A DNA stretch of 64,000 nucleotides from Diabrotica undecimpunctata (taxonomy: Eukaryota > Arthropoda > Insecta > Coleoptera > Chrysomelidae): contig NC_092803.1 in assembly GCF_040954645.1 (NCBI RefSeq), positions 61,463,984 through 61,527,983 of the forward strand. Reading direction: 5' to 3'. Under the pieces are notes generated by a model. The model ran no database searches. It was given only the letters and a program-made list of their open reading frames with translations, and was not told the DNA's origin. Position 1 is the stretch's first letter. Every line of letters begins with the position of its first letter. This document shows positions 31,169 to 42,380 of this stretch, piece after piece. The translations under genes and the position numbers were made by a program.

Positions 31169-32748
31169 TTAAGCATTTATTATGAATTGTTTATTACTAG
31201 GATAGTACATGTACATATTAATAAAACTGAAATACATATGATACGAACTTAACATTGATGATAACAGATAATTCAATAAATTTGGAATTGTATAAATTAT
31301 TTTATTTTTTTGTTTGTTAGGATACGGAATATATAAAGGATTTTTAAATATCTGATTGTAACCTTTTGAATAACTACTGTACATAGAACTGATCAATTTT
31401 CCTAAATAATTGGAGTATCTGTGGTATCCAGACCAGGGACCAAATAATTGTGAAATTAGGTCATTTGGATATTTAGACGGATATGTTACATTTGTAGGAT
31501 AAGCATAGTTTTGGTTATATTTGTCAAAAATGTTTCTATAATAATGTATCCTCATCTGGTTATTATAAACTATATAAAACATTTGCATTTGACTTATTAA
31601 AATTGACAAGGAAGGATAAAAATGGGCCAGTTTGCGTAGCAAAGCTATAGACATTTGGTATGTTTTGGTTGGGTCATACAGAGGCATCTGTATCATATTG
31701 GGCGACATCAAACACGTCTGTTTGTTTGGATTTACACAATTTTGCTGCCAATATCTATTTCCATATTGGTAAGCTATAAATTTAAAATAATTGACAAAGT
31801 TGTAATAGTTCGCGACAATTAAGTTAATCAAGGGGGTGTAATATCGAGGCATTGTTTGGTATAATCTCATTATTTCAATTGGTACTAAATATTTTCTTAT
31901 GTAATTCGGAGGCTTTATGGCCAAATTATTATATAACTTATATAATTGGTATATCTTGTAAGTATGGTTGTTAATATAGTTATTTAAAAGGCCTGGGTAC
32001 AGTAAATTCCAAATATTCCATTCAATCGGTATGTTGTTATGAAATTTGGGGAAAGAAATTTGACGGCTGAATATATTATACTTGTGATATACATTGTAAA
32101 TTAGATTCAGTAAAGGATTATAGTAAAAGGGAGCAAATTTAGTCCATTTTAACAGACCTAATGGCAAAAATGGGTTAAATATATTCCAACGTAAGTTGTG
32201 GAAAAGATACGTCTTCCACAACCAATTTAAAATCGGAGGAATTGGCATGCCTGGTTTCCAAAAATTAAGAATTTGCGATAAAATTTTCGGGTAACGACCT
32301 AAAAGTTGGTATAACGCATTTAAAATCGGTGTTGGGAAACTGAAGATTGACGTTGTAGGGTTAAATATTTGCAATTCAGGAGATATATACTTATCGAAAT
32401 AATATTTGAAAATATGTTGTAGGATAAATGGTTTGTAAAGAGGTATTTGAACTGAAACATAAGGTTTATCCGTACCTACTAGATTACATATTGTTAAAAT
32501 GTATTTGCTCATATAAGGTTTCATTAAATTATATATGAATAGCATTTGTTCCAATTCGCTCGAACGCTCTTCTATAGGTATAGTTGTGCTAATAAAACCT
32601 GGCGTTGATGTTTCCGTTGAAGCTGTAGTTGGTATAGCTGTAGCCGTATCACCTGCTGGTGGTAACTTTGAAGTTGGCAAATTAGTTGGCACCGGTGAAG
32701 AGCATGTTGTATTTTTCTGAATTTCACATGGATCACATGGGCATTTTC
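31169..32748 (-). CDS. Tyr/Asn/Pro-rich protein of unknown function, long 3' exon
   Basis: A minus-strand frame runs unbroken from an acceptor (TAAATTTTAG, ending at 32749) to a stop at 31169, about 525 codons. In-frame reading at the exon start gives KCPCDPCEIQKNTTCSSPVP, then a Thr/Pro/Ser-rich stretch (TASTETSTPGFISTTIPIEE), then about 440 residues rich in Tyr, Asn, Ile, Leu and Pro (for example YYNPLLNLIYNVYHKYNIF). The apparent start at 32692 is GTG (Val), so the true start lies in an upstream exon that must end one base into a codon. I recognise no domain. The CPCDPC start and the composition suggest an extracellular or structural protein, but this is inference. Such a long open frame in AT-rich DNA argues for selection. 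Confidence 0.6.
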
Positions 32749-32749
32749 C

Positions 32750-33280
32750 TAAAATTTATTAATTATAAATATAATTTTATAAATAAAAAAATGAAAAAAA
32801 AATGTTTGTGACACACAAACACACACACACAAATTTTTACGTTTTAATTAATACAATTTTTTGGCCATTAACCCAAATGTAATTTATCATCATCATCATC
32901 ACAATGATGATAATGACTTTCACAACCATCTTTAACTATTCAGTTCTATTCGTTAAACACCGTTGCCAGTTCATCACACCAATTTTCCTAGTATAACCAT
33001 TCCACCATACTGCCATTAAGTTTTAGCTCATCTCTATTTACCTACAAAGTTTATTTTCATGTACAAAGCGGATAGCACCTTCAAGAAAATATCTTAAAAA
33101 CCCAGTCCAACGATAGAAGACTATATAAAGGCCGAATGGTGAATTTAGAGAAAACAAAAGAGAAACCAAAGAGGAAAGTCTTTTAAATATGAGGACACCT
33201 TTTATACGCTCGCTTTCCTGGTGCAACTTCTACTTAGTCGTTAACACGATGAAGTATCGTGATATCAAGAAGCTATCAGC
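32750..33280 (-). promoter_or_regulatory. Possible promoter and first exon region of the Tyr/Asn-rich gene
   Basis: On the minus strand TATAAAAG lies at 33206-33199. Further on, ATG 33060-33058 starts MKINFV and ends at TAG/GTAAAT with one base left over, which fits the phase of the exon at 32748. A second ATG (32929) opens a signal-peptide-like MVVKVIIIIVMMMM, but its candidate donor leaves two bases and does not fit. The first exon is therefore unresolved. A CAT/ATG trinucleotide run (32887-32900) and a CA repeat (about 32811-32831) also lie here. Confidence 0.3.
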
Positions 33281-33289
33281 TGATTTTTC

Positions 33290-34520
33290 CAATGTTCTTT
33301 CACGTCTTTCAATCTTCTACCATTCTAGAACATTCTGAGAATTGAGCGCCAATAGTAGCAACAATATGGTCCGTGTATCGTGTGGGATATCTACCTCGAC
33401 TTATTTTGCCTTCTACCTTACCCTGGATGGTAAGTCTTTTAAGACCATTTCTTCGAAGCACGTGTACAAAATAGCCTATTATTTGTTCTGATATTTGTGT
33501 TTTTAATCTTTTGTTTATGTTTAGCTGGCTCAGTATATATTCATTTGTTCTTCGGACCACCGATGGTTTTCTCAGCATTCTTCTCCAGCAGTACATCTCA
33601 AATACCTCTATAATTTTTTATCTTTTTCCATAAGGGTCCAATATTCCGATACATAAGTGAAAACTAGAAAAACTAGATTTCTTACCAGTCTCATTTTTGT
33701 ATCAAGTTATTTCATTACTTTTTCACATTTTTGTTAATTTTGCCATGGCGCTTTTTGCGATTGCTGACCGGCACTTTATTTCTTTAGTAGAACCCCCCTT
33801 TTTGGTTAATAAAGAGCCCAGATACATAAATTTATCTACAACAGCGATATTGTTTATCATGGTTAGATGATTTTGGTTGTTGTTAGCTATGCCATTTATC
33901 ATGATTCTCTTTTTATCTGTTTATTTTAAACGCATAGTTGAGCTTAATTTTCAATCCATTGTAGTAGGTGAATCAGTTTAAAGCTAGCGAGGATGGTTGT
34001 ATCATCTCCATATCTCAAGTTGCATATCTTCTTCCCACCTATAGTAATGCCATCATTCCAGTCCTCAGTAGCTTTCCGCATTATCGATTCACCATACATA
34101 TATGCTGAATAGAATTGGGCTTAGTATGCAGCCTTGCCTCATGCCCTTAGAGACCCTGCAACTTTCGGTTAGTTCCCCATTTATTCTAACTTTGGCATAA
34201 TTATTATATGAGTTTTAATTAGCAGTATCTCCTAAACTCTTATTTTAGACAAAATCTGTTACATTTTACTCCAGTTTTACCACGACCGGGGACGAAACCT
34301 GCTTCTTCGTGCGCAATTTTAAGAAGTAAAAAGGGCTGTATCCTCATGTGTAAAAGTATATTACTGTGGTGGGCATTTAGAGCAATTGTGGGATAGTTGC
34401 TACATAAATCTTTCGCTTCCTTTTTATGTACGGGGATATATAGTGAATTTGTAAATTCTTCAGGCAATTTTCCTGTCTCCAACACCCTTTGACAAATTTA
34501 ATGCATTATATCCACTCCAA
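33290..34520 (-). mobile_element. Degenerate non-LTR RT remnant
   Basis: Minus frames read PEEFTNSLYIPVHKKEAKDL and EEAGFVPGRGKTG (RT N-terminal blocks, 34240-34485), decayed palm sequence, then YCWRRMLRKPSVVRRTNEYI, IGYFVHVLRRNGL (C-terminal module, 33309-33596). Many stops are present. It is the same family type as 17000-17830 and 47640-48880. Confidence 0.7.
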
Positions 34521-34990
34521 CCGGTAGCTTCAATATGTATGTTACCTGGAAAAACAGATTTATGTATTTTTTGCCTCATAATTGCTGCTTCAGCTTCACT
34601 TTTGAATATGTCAGATTACGTCGCAAAACTGGTATCTTCTTGTTGTGATGAGGCGTCTGTGCTTTCCCCCATCATCAAACGTCCTGGTAAAACATTTAAA
34701 AATAAAGCAAACTTTGAGCTTGATAAATATCTTGAGAATATAGTACAAATAATTAAGAACGACAAAGAGTTTAGCGGCCAAAATCTTGATAAAAGATGTA
34801 ATTAAATAAGCTATTAATAGCTTTAAACACTACAAATGCTATGAAGAAGATGGTATCTTTCCAGGTCTATTAAAACACAACATTCATATCCAACTACCTT
34901 CCATAGCAAAAATATTCATACTTTTATATTAAGTAGGCTACATTCCAAAAAAGGTCTTCTTTTGTTCAAAGAATAGCAAATGTCTTTCAG
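34521..34990 (+). mobile_element. RT N-terminal scrap of a LOA/R1-like element, with an unidentified ORF
   Basis: At about 34800-34975 plus frames read AINSFKHYKCYEEDGIFPGL, LKHNIHIQLPSIAKIF, VGYIPKK. This resembles the AI.SFKP.K.PGPDGIFPALL start of R1/LOA-type RT domains. The preceding 88-codon frame (34539-34805) is not recognised and may be unrelated. Confidence 0.5.
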
Positions 34991-35189
34991 GGGAACCACA
35001 ATTTTATTCTAAAAATATATAAAAAATATACTAAAGACATACCTATGATTATTGTTTATTTATTATGTTATATTATTAAACCTCACCTAGTTGGACTCTA
35101 TTGATGCCGCCCTAACCAGGAAAATATTCTATCTTTCATTACTAAACGTATTCAACGCCTAGAATATAGTTACTTAGTTCGGAGATCAG

Positions 35190-35583
35190 TCAATCACTAT
35201 AAGAGCAGTAAAAGGGTAAGTCTGATCATCTCTACTGTGGTTGATAGTGGATGACAAGCTTTTACAAGTTCGTGAACCAGCTATATAACAGCGCGGTTAT
35301 TTAGCAACATATAACTACCGCTCGCTATCAAATGAATTCAGACTTATAGAACTGGAAAAAGACAATGAAAATATAAAATGGGACGTCATACGAGTCAGCG
35401 AAGTAAGACGAAAAGATGAAGAGCTATTAGAATTAGCGTTAGGAAACACATTCCACTACCGAGGAACATCACAGGGCAGAACAGGTGGTATTTTGGATTA
35501 CTAACCAACAAGAAATATAAACGAAGAGAAGTAGAAATAACTATATTTTCTAATAAAAAATCAATTAGAGAATCTACTTAGGT
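35190..35583 (+). mobile_element. Endonuclease part of a non-LTR element, split by the next insertion
   Basis: Plus frame gives LSNEFRLIELEKDNENIKWD, VIRVSEVRRKDEELLELALG and YRGTSQGRTGGI, the N-terminal endonuclease (W-E-TR, G.GGV) of an APE-type retroelement with the catalytic Glu still placed (VSEVRR). It stops at the duplicated target site and resumes at 37531. Confidence 0.7.
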
Positions 35584-35591
35584 AACACCAA

Positions 35592-36689
35592 TTGAAAAAA
35601 AAAGCTTTTTTAGATATAGAAGGGGCATTTAATAATGTTGCCACCAGCTCTTTGATAGGGACTATGAGTAGACGAGGCACACCTGCGGTAATATGCAGAT
35701 GGATAAGGGTATCCCTGGAGAATAGGACAGTAATGTCCACTCTGGGTAAAGCAACCATCAAAGCAAAAGTAGGTGGAGGCTGTCCACAAGGAGGAGTTCT
35801 GTCCCCTCTACTTTGGGCAACCTTGGTAGATGATCTCCTCAGAAATCTGTCCACAGAAGGCTTTTATTGTCTAGGATATGCTGACGATATAGCAATCGTT
35901 GTCAGGGGCAGGTTTGCTCAGGTAGTGTCTGAAAGAATGCAAGCAGCCCTAAATATAGTTGACGAGTGGTGCAAACAAGAGAGACTGATAGTCAATGCTC
36001 AGAAAACACAAATCGTCAACTTCACCAAAAAAACAGCACTACAAGGCCTAAAACCACCGGTGCTGGAAAGAACAGAGATTTCATTTGCCAAAGAAACAAA
36101 ATACCTTGGGGTATATTTTGATCATAGGCTTACATGGAATACTCACATTCTAAAAACCACGCAGAAAGCTACTATGTCCCTGGGCAGATGTAGAAGAATG
36201 TGCGGTAAGAATTTAGGACTTAACCCCAAAATGACTCTATGGTTATACACAAGGGTTACTAGACCCATGATAACCTATGGCTCCGTGACGTGGTGGACAA
36301 AGACGCAGCAAGTGGGAGCAATAAGGCTGCTAGGTAGTACACAAAGGCTAGCATGCTTGTGTATTACGGGGGCTTTAAAAACAACTCCTATTGCATCGTT
36401 GGAAGTCCTGTTGAATCTACCACCACTTCATATCTTTATACAGGGCGAAGCCAGGTCAGTGATGCACAGATTAATCCATAGTCAGCGACATATAAGCAAG
36501 ATGCATGGTACTGACAAAAGAAAGCTCATCGAGGAGCTAACAGCCGATATTATGATGGGGAAACCTATCGATGCAACAGTTACGAGATATTACTATTTAA
36601 ATGGGAATAAGCCACAATTAAAGGTTAAAGTACGTTTATTGACGTTTCAATTTCCACTTCGGAAATCGTTCCCAAAATACAAACATTAG
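35592..36689 (+). CDS. Reverse transcriptase of LOA/I-like retrotransposon (truncated)
   Basis: A 365-codon frame begins mid-RT: FLDIEGAFNNV (first catalytic Asp in LDIEGAF), RGTPAVICRWIRVSLENR, GGCPQGGVLSPLLWATLVDD, GYADDIAIVVRG (catalytic YADD), TKYLGVYFDHRLTWNTHI, RPMITYGSVTWW. The pattern is that of LOA/I/R1-type non-LTR elements that carry RNase H. The open frame runs to ATVTRYYY, where a MITE-like insertion at 36594 replaces the normal continuation, and the last 30 or so codons are MITE sequence. RNase H follows after the MITE in broken frames (YTDGSKTSEGVEAGIVG; VAWVPGPKGHKGNEKADE). Confidence 0.85.
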   Translation: MKKKAFLDIEGAFNNVATSSLIGTMSRRGTPAVICRWIRVSLENRTVMSTLGKATIKAKVGGGCPQGGVLSPLLWATLVDDLLRNLSTEGFYCLGYADDIAIVVRGRFAQVVSERMQAALNIVDEWCKQERLIVNAQKTQIVNFTKKTALQGLKPPVLERTEISFAKETKYLGVYFDHRLTWNTHILKTTQKATMSLGRCRRMCGKNLGLNPKMTLWLYTRVTRPMITYGSVTWWTKTQQVGAIRLLGSTQRLACLCITGALKTTPIASLEVLLNLPPLHIFIQGEARSVMHRLIHSQRHISKMHGTDKRKLIEELTADIMMGKPIDATVTRYYYLNGNKPQLKVKVRLLTFQFPLRKSFPKYKH

Positions 36690-37516
36690 TAAATTAAATA
36701 AATTATTAAATTATTTTCGTTTTTTAAAATAGTTCACAATTAAGATACCAGGCAGGGAAGACTGGAATAAAGGTGTACCCATACAAGCTGCTGCTACCTG
36801 ATACACGGATGGCTCAAAAACATCGGAGGGGGTGGAAGCCGGCATAGTAGGTACAAATCAAGGGATACATTTCCCGATAAGTCTATCTAAGGATATGACA
36901 GTTTTCCAAGCGGAAATAACTGCAATCCATCACTGAGTGGAAGAAATAGAAAGGCAGGAAAGAACGTTCTGTTCAATGCCATCTTCACAGATAGTCAGGC
37001 AGCGCTTAAGGCACTCAATTCTGTAGAGGTCAATTCTAAGCTAGTATGGGATTGCGTGTGTGCCTTAAATAAACTAGGAGACCGTAGCAAGGTTACGGTA
37101 GCCTGGGTACCGGGACCCAAGGGTCATAAGGGCAATGAAAAAGCAGATGAAATGACCAAACAAGGCTCATCATTGCCATTCATTGGACCGGAACCCTTCT
37201 GCGGAGTTTCAAAATCAGTAACAAGAATAGCTACAAGGAAGTGGGTAGCTCACAAATCTCTGTAATGGTGGAGGAATTCACCTCTGTCACCTCGAAGAAG
37301 AAACAGCAGAGCATATTTTATGTCAGTATGACAGTCTGGCAAATGTGCGGTTTTTTGCATTAGGAAAAGAAAATCCACCGGCAAATAGCTACATGGAAGG
37401 TACAGTCTCGAAGCTACTAGACTTTAATGTTATCTAGGACTAGAGGACTACAATAGATCTGAAAAGGTCGCAGTGGAATAGGCCGAACGGCCACCTCTCT
37501 TAATCTAATCTAATCT
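35598..37516 (+). mobile_element. 5'-truncated LOA/I-like retrotransposon with 14-bp target duplication
   Basis: The target duplication AACACCAATTGAAA is exact at 35584-35597 and 37517-37530. The element starts inside RT, includes RNase H (36790-37265) and a cysteine-containing tail (HLEEETAEHILCQYD), and ends in a TAATCTAATCTAATCT repeat tail (about 37500-37516). Its host is an older endonuclease-type retroelement whose sequence resumes at 37531. A MITE-like piece (36594-36725) interrupts it. Confidence 0.85.
36594..36725 (+). repeat. MITE-family insertion (incomplete), same family as 59316-59528
   Basis: TATTTAAATGGGAATAAGCC begins the insertion, followed by the shared ACGTTTATTGACGTTTCAAT and TTTCCACTTCGGAAAT blocks. 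Unlike the copy at 59316 it lacks the second inverted arm and continues with AATACAAACATTAGTAAATT, which is the complement of the other copy's interior. The right border is uncertain. Confidence 0.6.
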
Positions 37517-37530
37517 AACACCAATTGAAA

Positions 37531-38550
37531 TCACTAAGAACTAAATTGACTTCATTGTAAGCAACAAGATTGGTACAATAAAAGATGTCAAACATACAGA
37601 CATCATAGACTAATCAGAGCAAAAATTGTTCTAGATCTAAAGCTATAAAGAATAAAATAAGCACAAAACCAACAGTAACCGGTATAAATATTATAAATCT
37701 AAAAAAAACTCAGATCATGACCAAAGGACAATTGCTGAAAGATTACATGACCAAATCGACAGCTCTCAATTAATGGAAATCATTCTTGATAGTGCCAAAG
37801 AACTCGGAGGTCTGCAACAACAAAATGAACATAGGAAACGAAAGGAAGTAGCAACATACAGAGAATACAATACACAGAACTTTGTAGATAGTGTGTGGAA
37901 GACATAAGAAAAAGCAACAATGAAAGACTGGTAGAAAATTTAATCAAAAACAGAAAACACGAGAAGAAAACAAGACAAGCATGAATCACTGGGAAGAAAC
38001 AAATCGTTGGTCTAACAAGCAAAAACACCAGAACCACAAACAGAAATAAAATAATACAACTCGACTAAATTCTACAGCGAACTATACAAAGCCCCTGAAA
38101 CACTTGAAGAAGCATTGAGTAACGAAGAAGATGTACCAGAAGTCCTTCCAGAGGAAGTAGAATCGACAATTACACAAAAATAAAAAGTAGTAAAGAAGCT
38201 GGAATAGATGGCATAACAGTGGAATCGCTTAAATCCGCTGACAATAAAAACCTAGAAAATCTCAATAGGCATATTTACAAACTGTCTAAGATCAAGATTT
38301 ATACCAGACCACTGAAATGCAGCAAAAATAATTATCATTCAAAAGAAAGGTAGCAAACAGGATATTAAAAACTACAAAAGTCTAATACTAATCACATACA
38401 AGATATTCACAAAGATCGTCAATAACAGATTCATGAATGCGTTAGATGCTGCATAGGCAAGAGAGTAAGCTGGCTTCAGAAGTTAATTCAGTATCTTGGA
38501 TCATATCCATACGCCTCGAAACTGATGAGTAGAACTAAAGGCTTTGAAAT
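37531..38550 (+). mobile_element. Continuation of the endonuclease/RT element interrupted at 35584
   Basis: Broken plus frames continue with endonuclease sequence (IVSNKIGTIKDVKHTD), then a linker (TTIAERLHDQIDSSQLMEII), and RT N-terminal blocks (KFYSELYKAPETLEEAL, IIIQKKGSKQDIKNYKSLIL). It stops before the RT catalytic centre. Heavily mutated. Confidence 0.65.
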
Positions 38551-39006
38551 ACCGAAGGCCGAAGACAACCGAAAGTGCCTATGTATTTTTGACTTCAACA
38601 GTACAGTAGTAACTCTACAACAGCTAATCCAGAATAAGTGAAATTAACTTGGAAAAGTATACTACAGACTATATAGCAAAAAAAAGAAAAATTAAAATTT
38701 ACTTACGTGATGATGCATTCATATACCTATATGTTTCAGTATAGGTATGTTCATAGCAATCTATTTCTATATCTCTTTCTTGAATATGGTTTGCGATACA
38801 CTCATGCAGATCTGGATCAATCGATGTAATAATTATTGTATTCGTACTGGTTGCATGAGCCTTTATCCAAATATTGGCGTCTCCTCGAGCATACACAACG
38901 ACTGTACTTCTCGATCCTTCATTTTGGTCATCTATCATCTGCAAATTCTCTTCCAAAACAAAAATTTTAATTAATTTAAATTTTTCAGACAGTTATGGAT
39001 TCAATT
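38551..39006. other. Short gene-free flank left of the DDD transposon
   Basis: No element end recognised besides the AATT target copy at 39003-39006. The small minus frame 38699-38956 has no recognisable features. Confidence 0.4.
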
Positions 39007-39298
39007 GAGTGGCTCAGTTCCATACTTGCCTAAGCCGCATTTTCATTATAAGTAAGAAAGTTGATGTAAAGTAAATTGGCGATAATAAAAAAAGCACTCG
39101 ATGTAGAAACATTTTAATATATTTTGTAAATAAACAAGATATTACTTTAACTAAAAGTTATACAAAGAAAAATTAAATATGAACACGTGAATTATACTTT
39201 TGATAAAAACTTGTAGGCAACTTTGGCGCTAACACTAACATTAAATTAAGTAATACAGTTGTTGGCTAGGCAACGATAAAGTAAGTCGATAAATTATT

Positions 39299-41142
39299 TT
39301 ATTGATCATTTTCAACGTCAGACTCAATTGAATCTCCCGTTGTTTCTTCAATGATCCCTGATTGAAGCGATCTATAAAAATTGTGATGTTCTGGAGGTAT
39401 ATATTTAAGAAGATCGATTAAATCTTTCTTTTTTTCCTTTGTAATAGGTCGTCCACGAGGATACAACAATGGTAGTTCAACAGGCAAATCAGTAATTACA
39501 GGTCTACCACGACCAACTCTTTTTGTTAAATCAAGTTTACTAAAGAGATCATCATTTTCGATACAATTGTATTTATAGTACATCGTTTTGGGCTCCTTTT
39601 TACGTAATTGTATCCATCTGATTTTGAGCCATTCTACTTTTTCCTTCTCTACAGATATTTTTCTGTAAGTTATGGACTCTTCCAAACTTCTTGTAGTAAA
39701 AAAGTGATCTGCTGTCATCTGATGCACAACAAATTTTGGTGTTTTCTTTTTAGCCTTTTTAATTACATTCATCCAATCATTTGGATGAAAAATTTGAGGA
39801 TGATACTTTTTCTCTCTTACTATTACACCAAAATCTTGATCGCAGCTAGAAAAGCTATGACCAGGTATAAAAAATTTTAAATCAATTTTTTCAATTTCCG
39901 AGTTTTGCAAAATATTACTCAGTGCTAATACAACTTTAATGTTGCGATTTTGACCACCGCAACTATCGCTGTAAAGAGTGATTTCTCTGGTTGCTGATGG
40001 TAAGCAGTTCTGAATGTGATAAATAAGACAGGACGCTACTTCTTGGGCTCCTCTGGAAGCTGTGTGTTCGCCCCAAACATGCATGTGGCCAACATTATTT
40101 ACCTCATCATGGATACCGAGATTATACACCCATAGTTGTCGCTTGTAATATACTACACCAGTTGATAACATTGGTGTAGGTAAAGTTTTTTGAAGGTCAA
40201 AAACCATAACTTGTTTTGTTCCATTGCTGGATCTAGCTTCATCTGCATCTCTTTTTTTCATATCTCTTACTGCATCTGCTCGCCGCAAATGAAGTTCATA
40301 TTGAATTTTAGTATTAGTATTGTCTGTGCCAATAGTTTGTGCCTTAAATTCGTCACAAGTTTGACACGTGTCTTTGTGTGGTTGATGAAAATGTAAGTTA
40401 AATTTACTATTGAATATGTATCGAAACATATACAGTGATACTGCTCGATGACCCTCTTCAGTACACTGACTTTTGTATAAGTCATACATGAATTTCATAT
40501 TGAGTTCGGGATTTAGATACTTTCTATTACTATCCCTGCGACAATAATGACTTTCATACGATGGAAACATCTCAATAAAATTACATACTCTTTGTTCATC
40601 CTCTAAACTAGTCTTATTGTGAGGTACATGTTTTCCTCGTCGATCAAACACAGGAGTACCGGTTTCTTGCGTTCTCTTCAATGCATTGGTCAAAGTGCCA
40701 TCGCAGACTGCTAGAGTTCCTTTAAAAAACTTTTTACAAACTACTTTATCTTCGCCGCTATCATCTTGAAGAATGTACTTTCGGGTTTTTTCTCTACGAC
40801 TATTTTCCTTTTTTGTGTATTTCCTGGAAACGTGTGAAATTTGTATCTGACCACCGAGGAATGATTGCTTCATGTTCCAATTCATACTGTAGAATCCTTC
40901 AAAAATTTGCTTTCTTCTAGCTTGCGGTATTTTTTGTAAACAGCGAAGGTGGCATTCACAATCTGTCATATCACAGGTCTTATTTGAGACGACTTTTTCT
41001 GTTGCGGAAACATATTCTTGACCACGAGCACGTTTCTCTTTTCTTATGCATTTTTTATGTGTTTGAGGTTTTCTTATACGTTTTCGTCTATTCTGCAGAT
41101 TATTTGGATTTCTAATCGCATTCTGCTCATCTTGACTCTCAT
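39299..41142 (-). CDS. DDD-type transposase, main exon
   Basis: The minus-strand exon begins after the acceptor TTTTTTCTCTAG at 41143 and ends with a stop at 39299. It continues the frame of exon 1 (G + AT = Asp). An Arg/Lys-rich segment (NRRKRIRKPQTHKKCIRKEK) is followed by a Cys-containing block (MTDCECHLRC), a second Cys pair (DTCQTCDEFK), and three acidic motifs typical of an RNase H-like nuclease: VMVFDLQKT, ITLYSDSCGGQNRN, and SSCDQDFGVI. In the full 646-residue product the Asp residues fall near 348, 425 and 467/469. A GRGRP AT-hook-like motif is near the C-terminus. It probably binds the element's ends and cuts and pastes it. The superfamily call is inference. No stop or frameshift is present. 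Confidence 0.8.
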
Positions 41143-41533
41143 CTAGAGAAAAAAAAATAGAAATTAGATTCTCTAAAAATATTTTAGAAATTTATGATGA
41201 CTTAAATGTTTCAAGGAACACTCGCAATATATTCAGGGCCAGACATGCCTATCCAACAAAATTATTTAATGTGACCAAAATACAATAATAAAATATGTGC
41301 AGAGTCAGTAATAATAAACTAAACTAAACTATAAACGGTAAAATTATATTTTGTATTGATTTAAAATAAGATTTTACTACTTTTCATCAAAAATATTATG
41401 CCTAACTTGATTTATTAGTTTTTGTTCTGAGTAAGAGCAAAAATATGCCTAACCCTCATTTTGTTTTTATGCAAAAAAGAGAATTACGTAAAGTGGAAAT
41501 AAAAAATATATACAGTAAACACATTAATCTTAC

Positions 41534-41630
41534 CTGTACTTTCGTCATCTGGCACATAGTTTTTGTCGGTATCGCTATCGTCACCTGATATGTTTGATAA
41601 TGTAAACGTCTCGTTGCTTGCCGACGCCAT
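41534..41630 (-). CDS. DDD-type transposase, first exon
   Basis: The exon runs from ATG at 41630 (MASASNETFTLSNISG, then the acidic DDSDTDKNYVPDDEST) to a donor ACAG/GTAAGA at 41533. The leftover G pairs with AT of the next exon to restore frame, giving a 97 + 1844 nt CDS of exactly 647 codons including the stop. An in-frame upstream ATG at 41687 could add 19 residues. An equivalent acidic DPDYVPDEEE motif occurs in the relative at 61532-61789, which supports homology of this N-terminal exon. Confidence 0.75.
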
Positions 41631-41959
41631 GTTTAGTGGTTTAGGCAAGACTGGCTCAAACAGTGTCAAAGCAAGTTTAGTTTGCAAAAGTTGATCATAG
41701 GTGTCAGCCTTGTTTTATGTTAAATATCGGGATAGGTAACTTTGGCACAGATAGATAAGATCGTTTTAAAGCGAAAAAGCACAAAAGCGCGAAATATGAA
41801 AAATTATGGGTTAGGCAAGTATGGAACTGAGCCACTCAATTCAAACCTATTGGATGAAATAAAGAAATAAACAAAAGGGATCCATAATTCTTAAGGTATC
41901 AACAAAGACTTTCAGAATTATCATCTTAGAAGTCTGCTCAGAATATGGCGGAGAAAAAC

Positions 41960-42380
41960 GAATTAAAAAATAGTATGGAGAAATATAGGAAATACACAAA
42001 ATTATATAAAGATACATACAAGCAGGTCTTTAGATTATATAATCAGAATGTCAGAACACAAATGGGCTAAAACAATGTTTGGGCTGGGTTTCACAGAAAC
42101 TGAGGAAAAAGGAACGCAACAACAACAAAAAAAGTTTTTGACAGTAGTAGAAGTAAAAGTGGATGTAGAAAATGTGGACGCAGTGAATTGGTGAGAAAAA
42201 TTGGAAGAAATAGAGTATGGAGAAATATATGAAAAGCACAAAATTACATAAAGATACGCACACAAGTAGCTATTTAGATCATATATTTAGAATGTCAGAA
42301 CGCAGAACGCAAAACAATGTTTTAGCCCATCTTTGGTCTCAGAGAAACTAAGAAAAAAAGAATGCAATAACAAGACAAGA
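41960..42380 (+). repeat. Diverged tandem duplication, period about 240 bp
   Basis: TATGGAGAAATATAGGAAAT ... AAAGATACATAC ... AGAATGTCAGAACACA at about 41972-42060 recurs as TATGGAGAAATATATGAAAA ... AAAGATACGCAC ... AGAATGTCAGAACGCA at about 42211-42302, followed by AAAACAATGTTT in both. Frames resemble a retroelement C-terminal tail (FRMSER) but are too broken to assign. Confidence 0.55.

Larger units (their letters stand above)
39007..41837 (-). mobile_element. Complete TIR DNA transposon with intact two-exon DDD transposase (Sola-like, tentative)
   Basis: The left end GAGTGGCTCAGTTCCATACT (39007) is matched in inverted orientation at the right end (41837), and identity continues through TGCCTAA. 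AATT flanks both ends (39003-39006, 41838-41841), a 4-bp target duplication. Element length is 2831 bp and contains one spliced gene on the minus strand (exons 41534-41630 and 39299-41142). Four-base duplications and a DDD/E transposase fit the Sola superfamily as I know it, but I cannot run the comparison. Intact ends and gene suggest recent or potential activity. Confidence 0.8.

Noticed and set aside
32926..32929. Signal-peptide-like start MVVKVIIIIVMMMM as exon 1 of the Tyr/Asn-rich gene
   Set aside because: Its usable donor leaves two bases of a codon, and joining to 32748 gives an early stop. The hydrophobic run also coincides with a CAT/ATG repeat.
39608..40485. Small frames inside the DDD transposase region
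   Set aside because: Shadow frames of the 646-residue spliced product.
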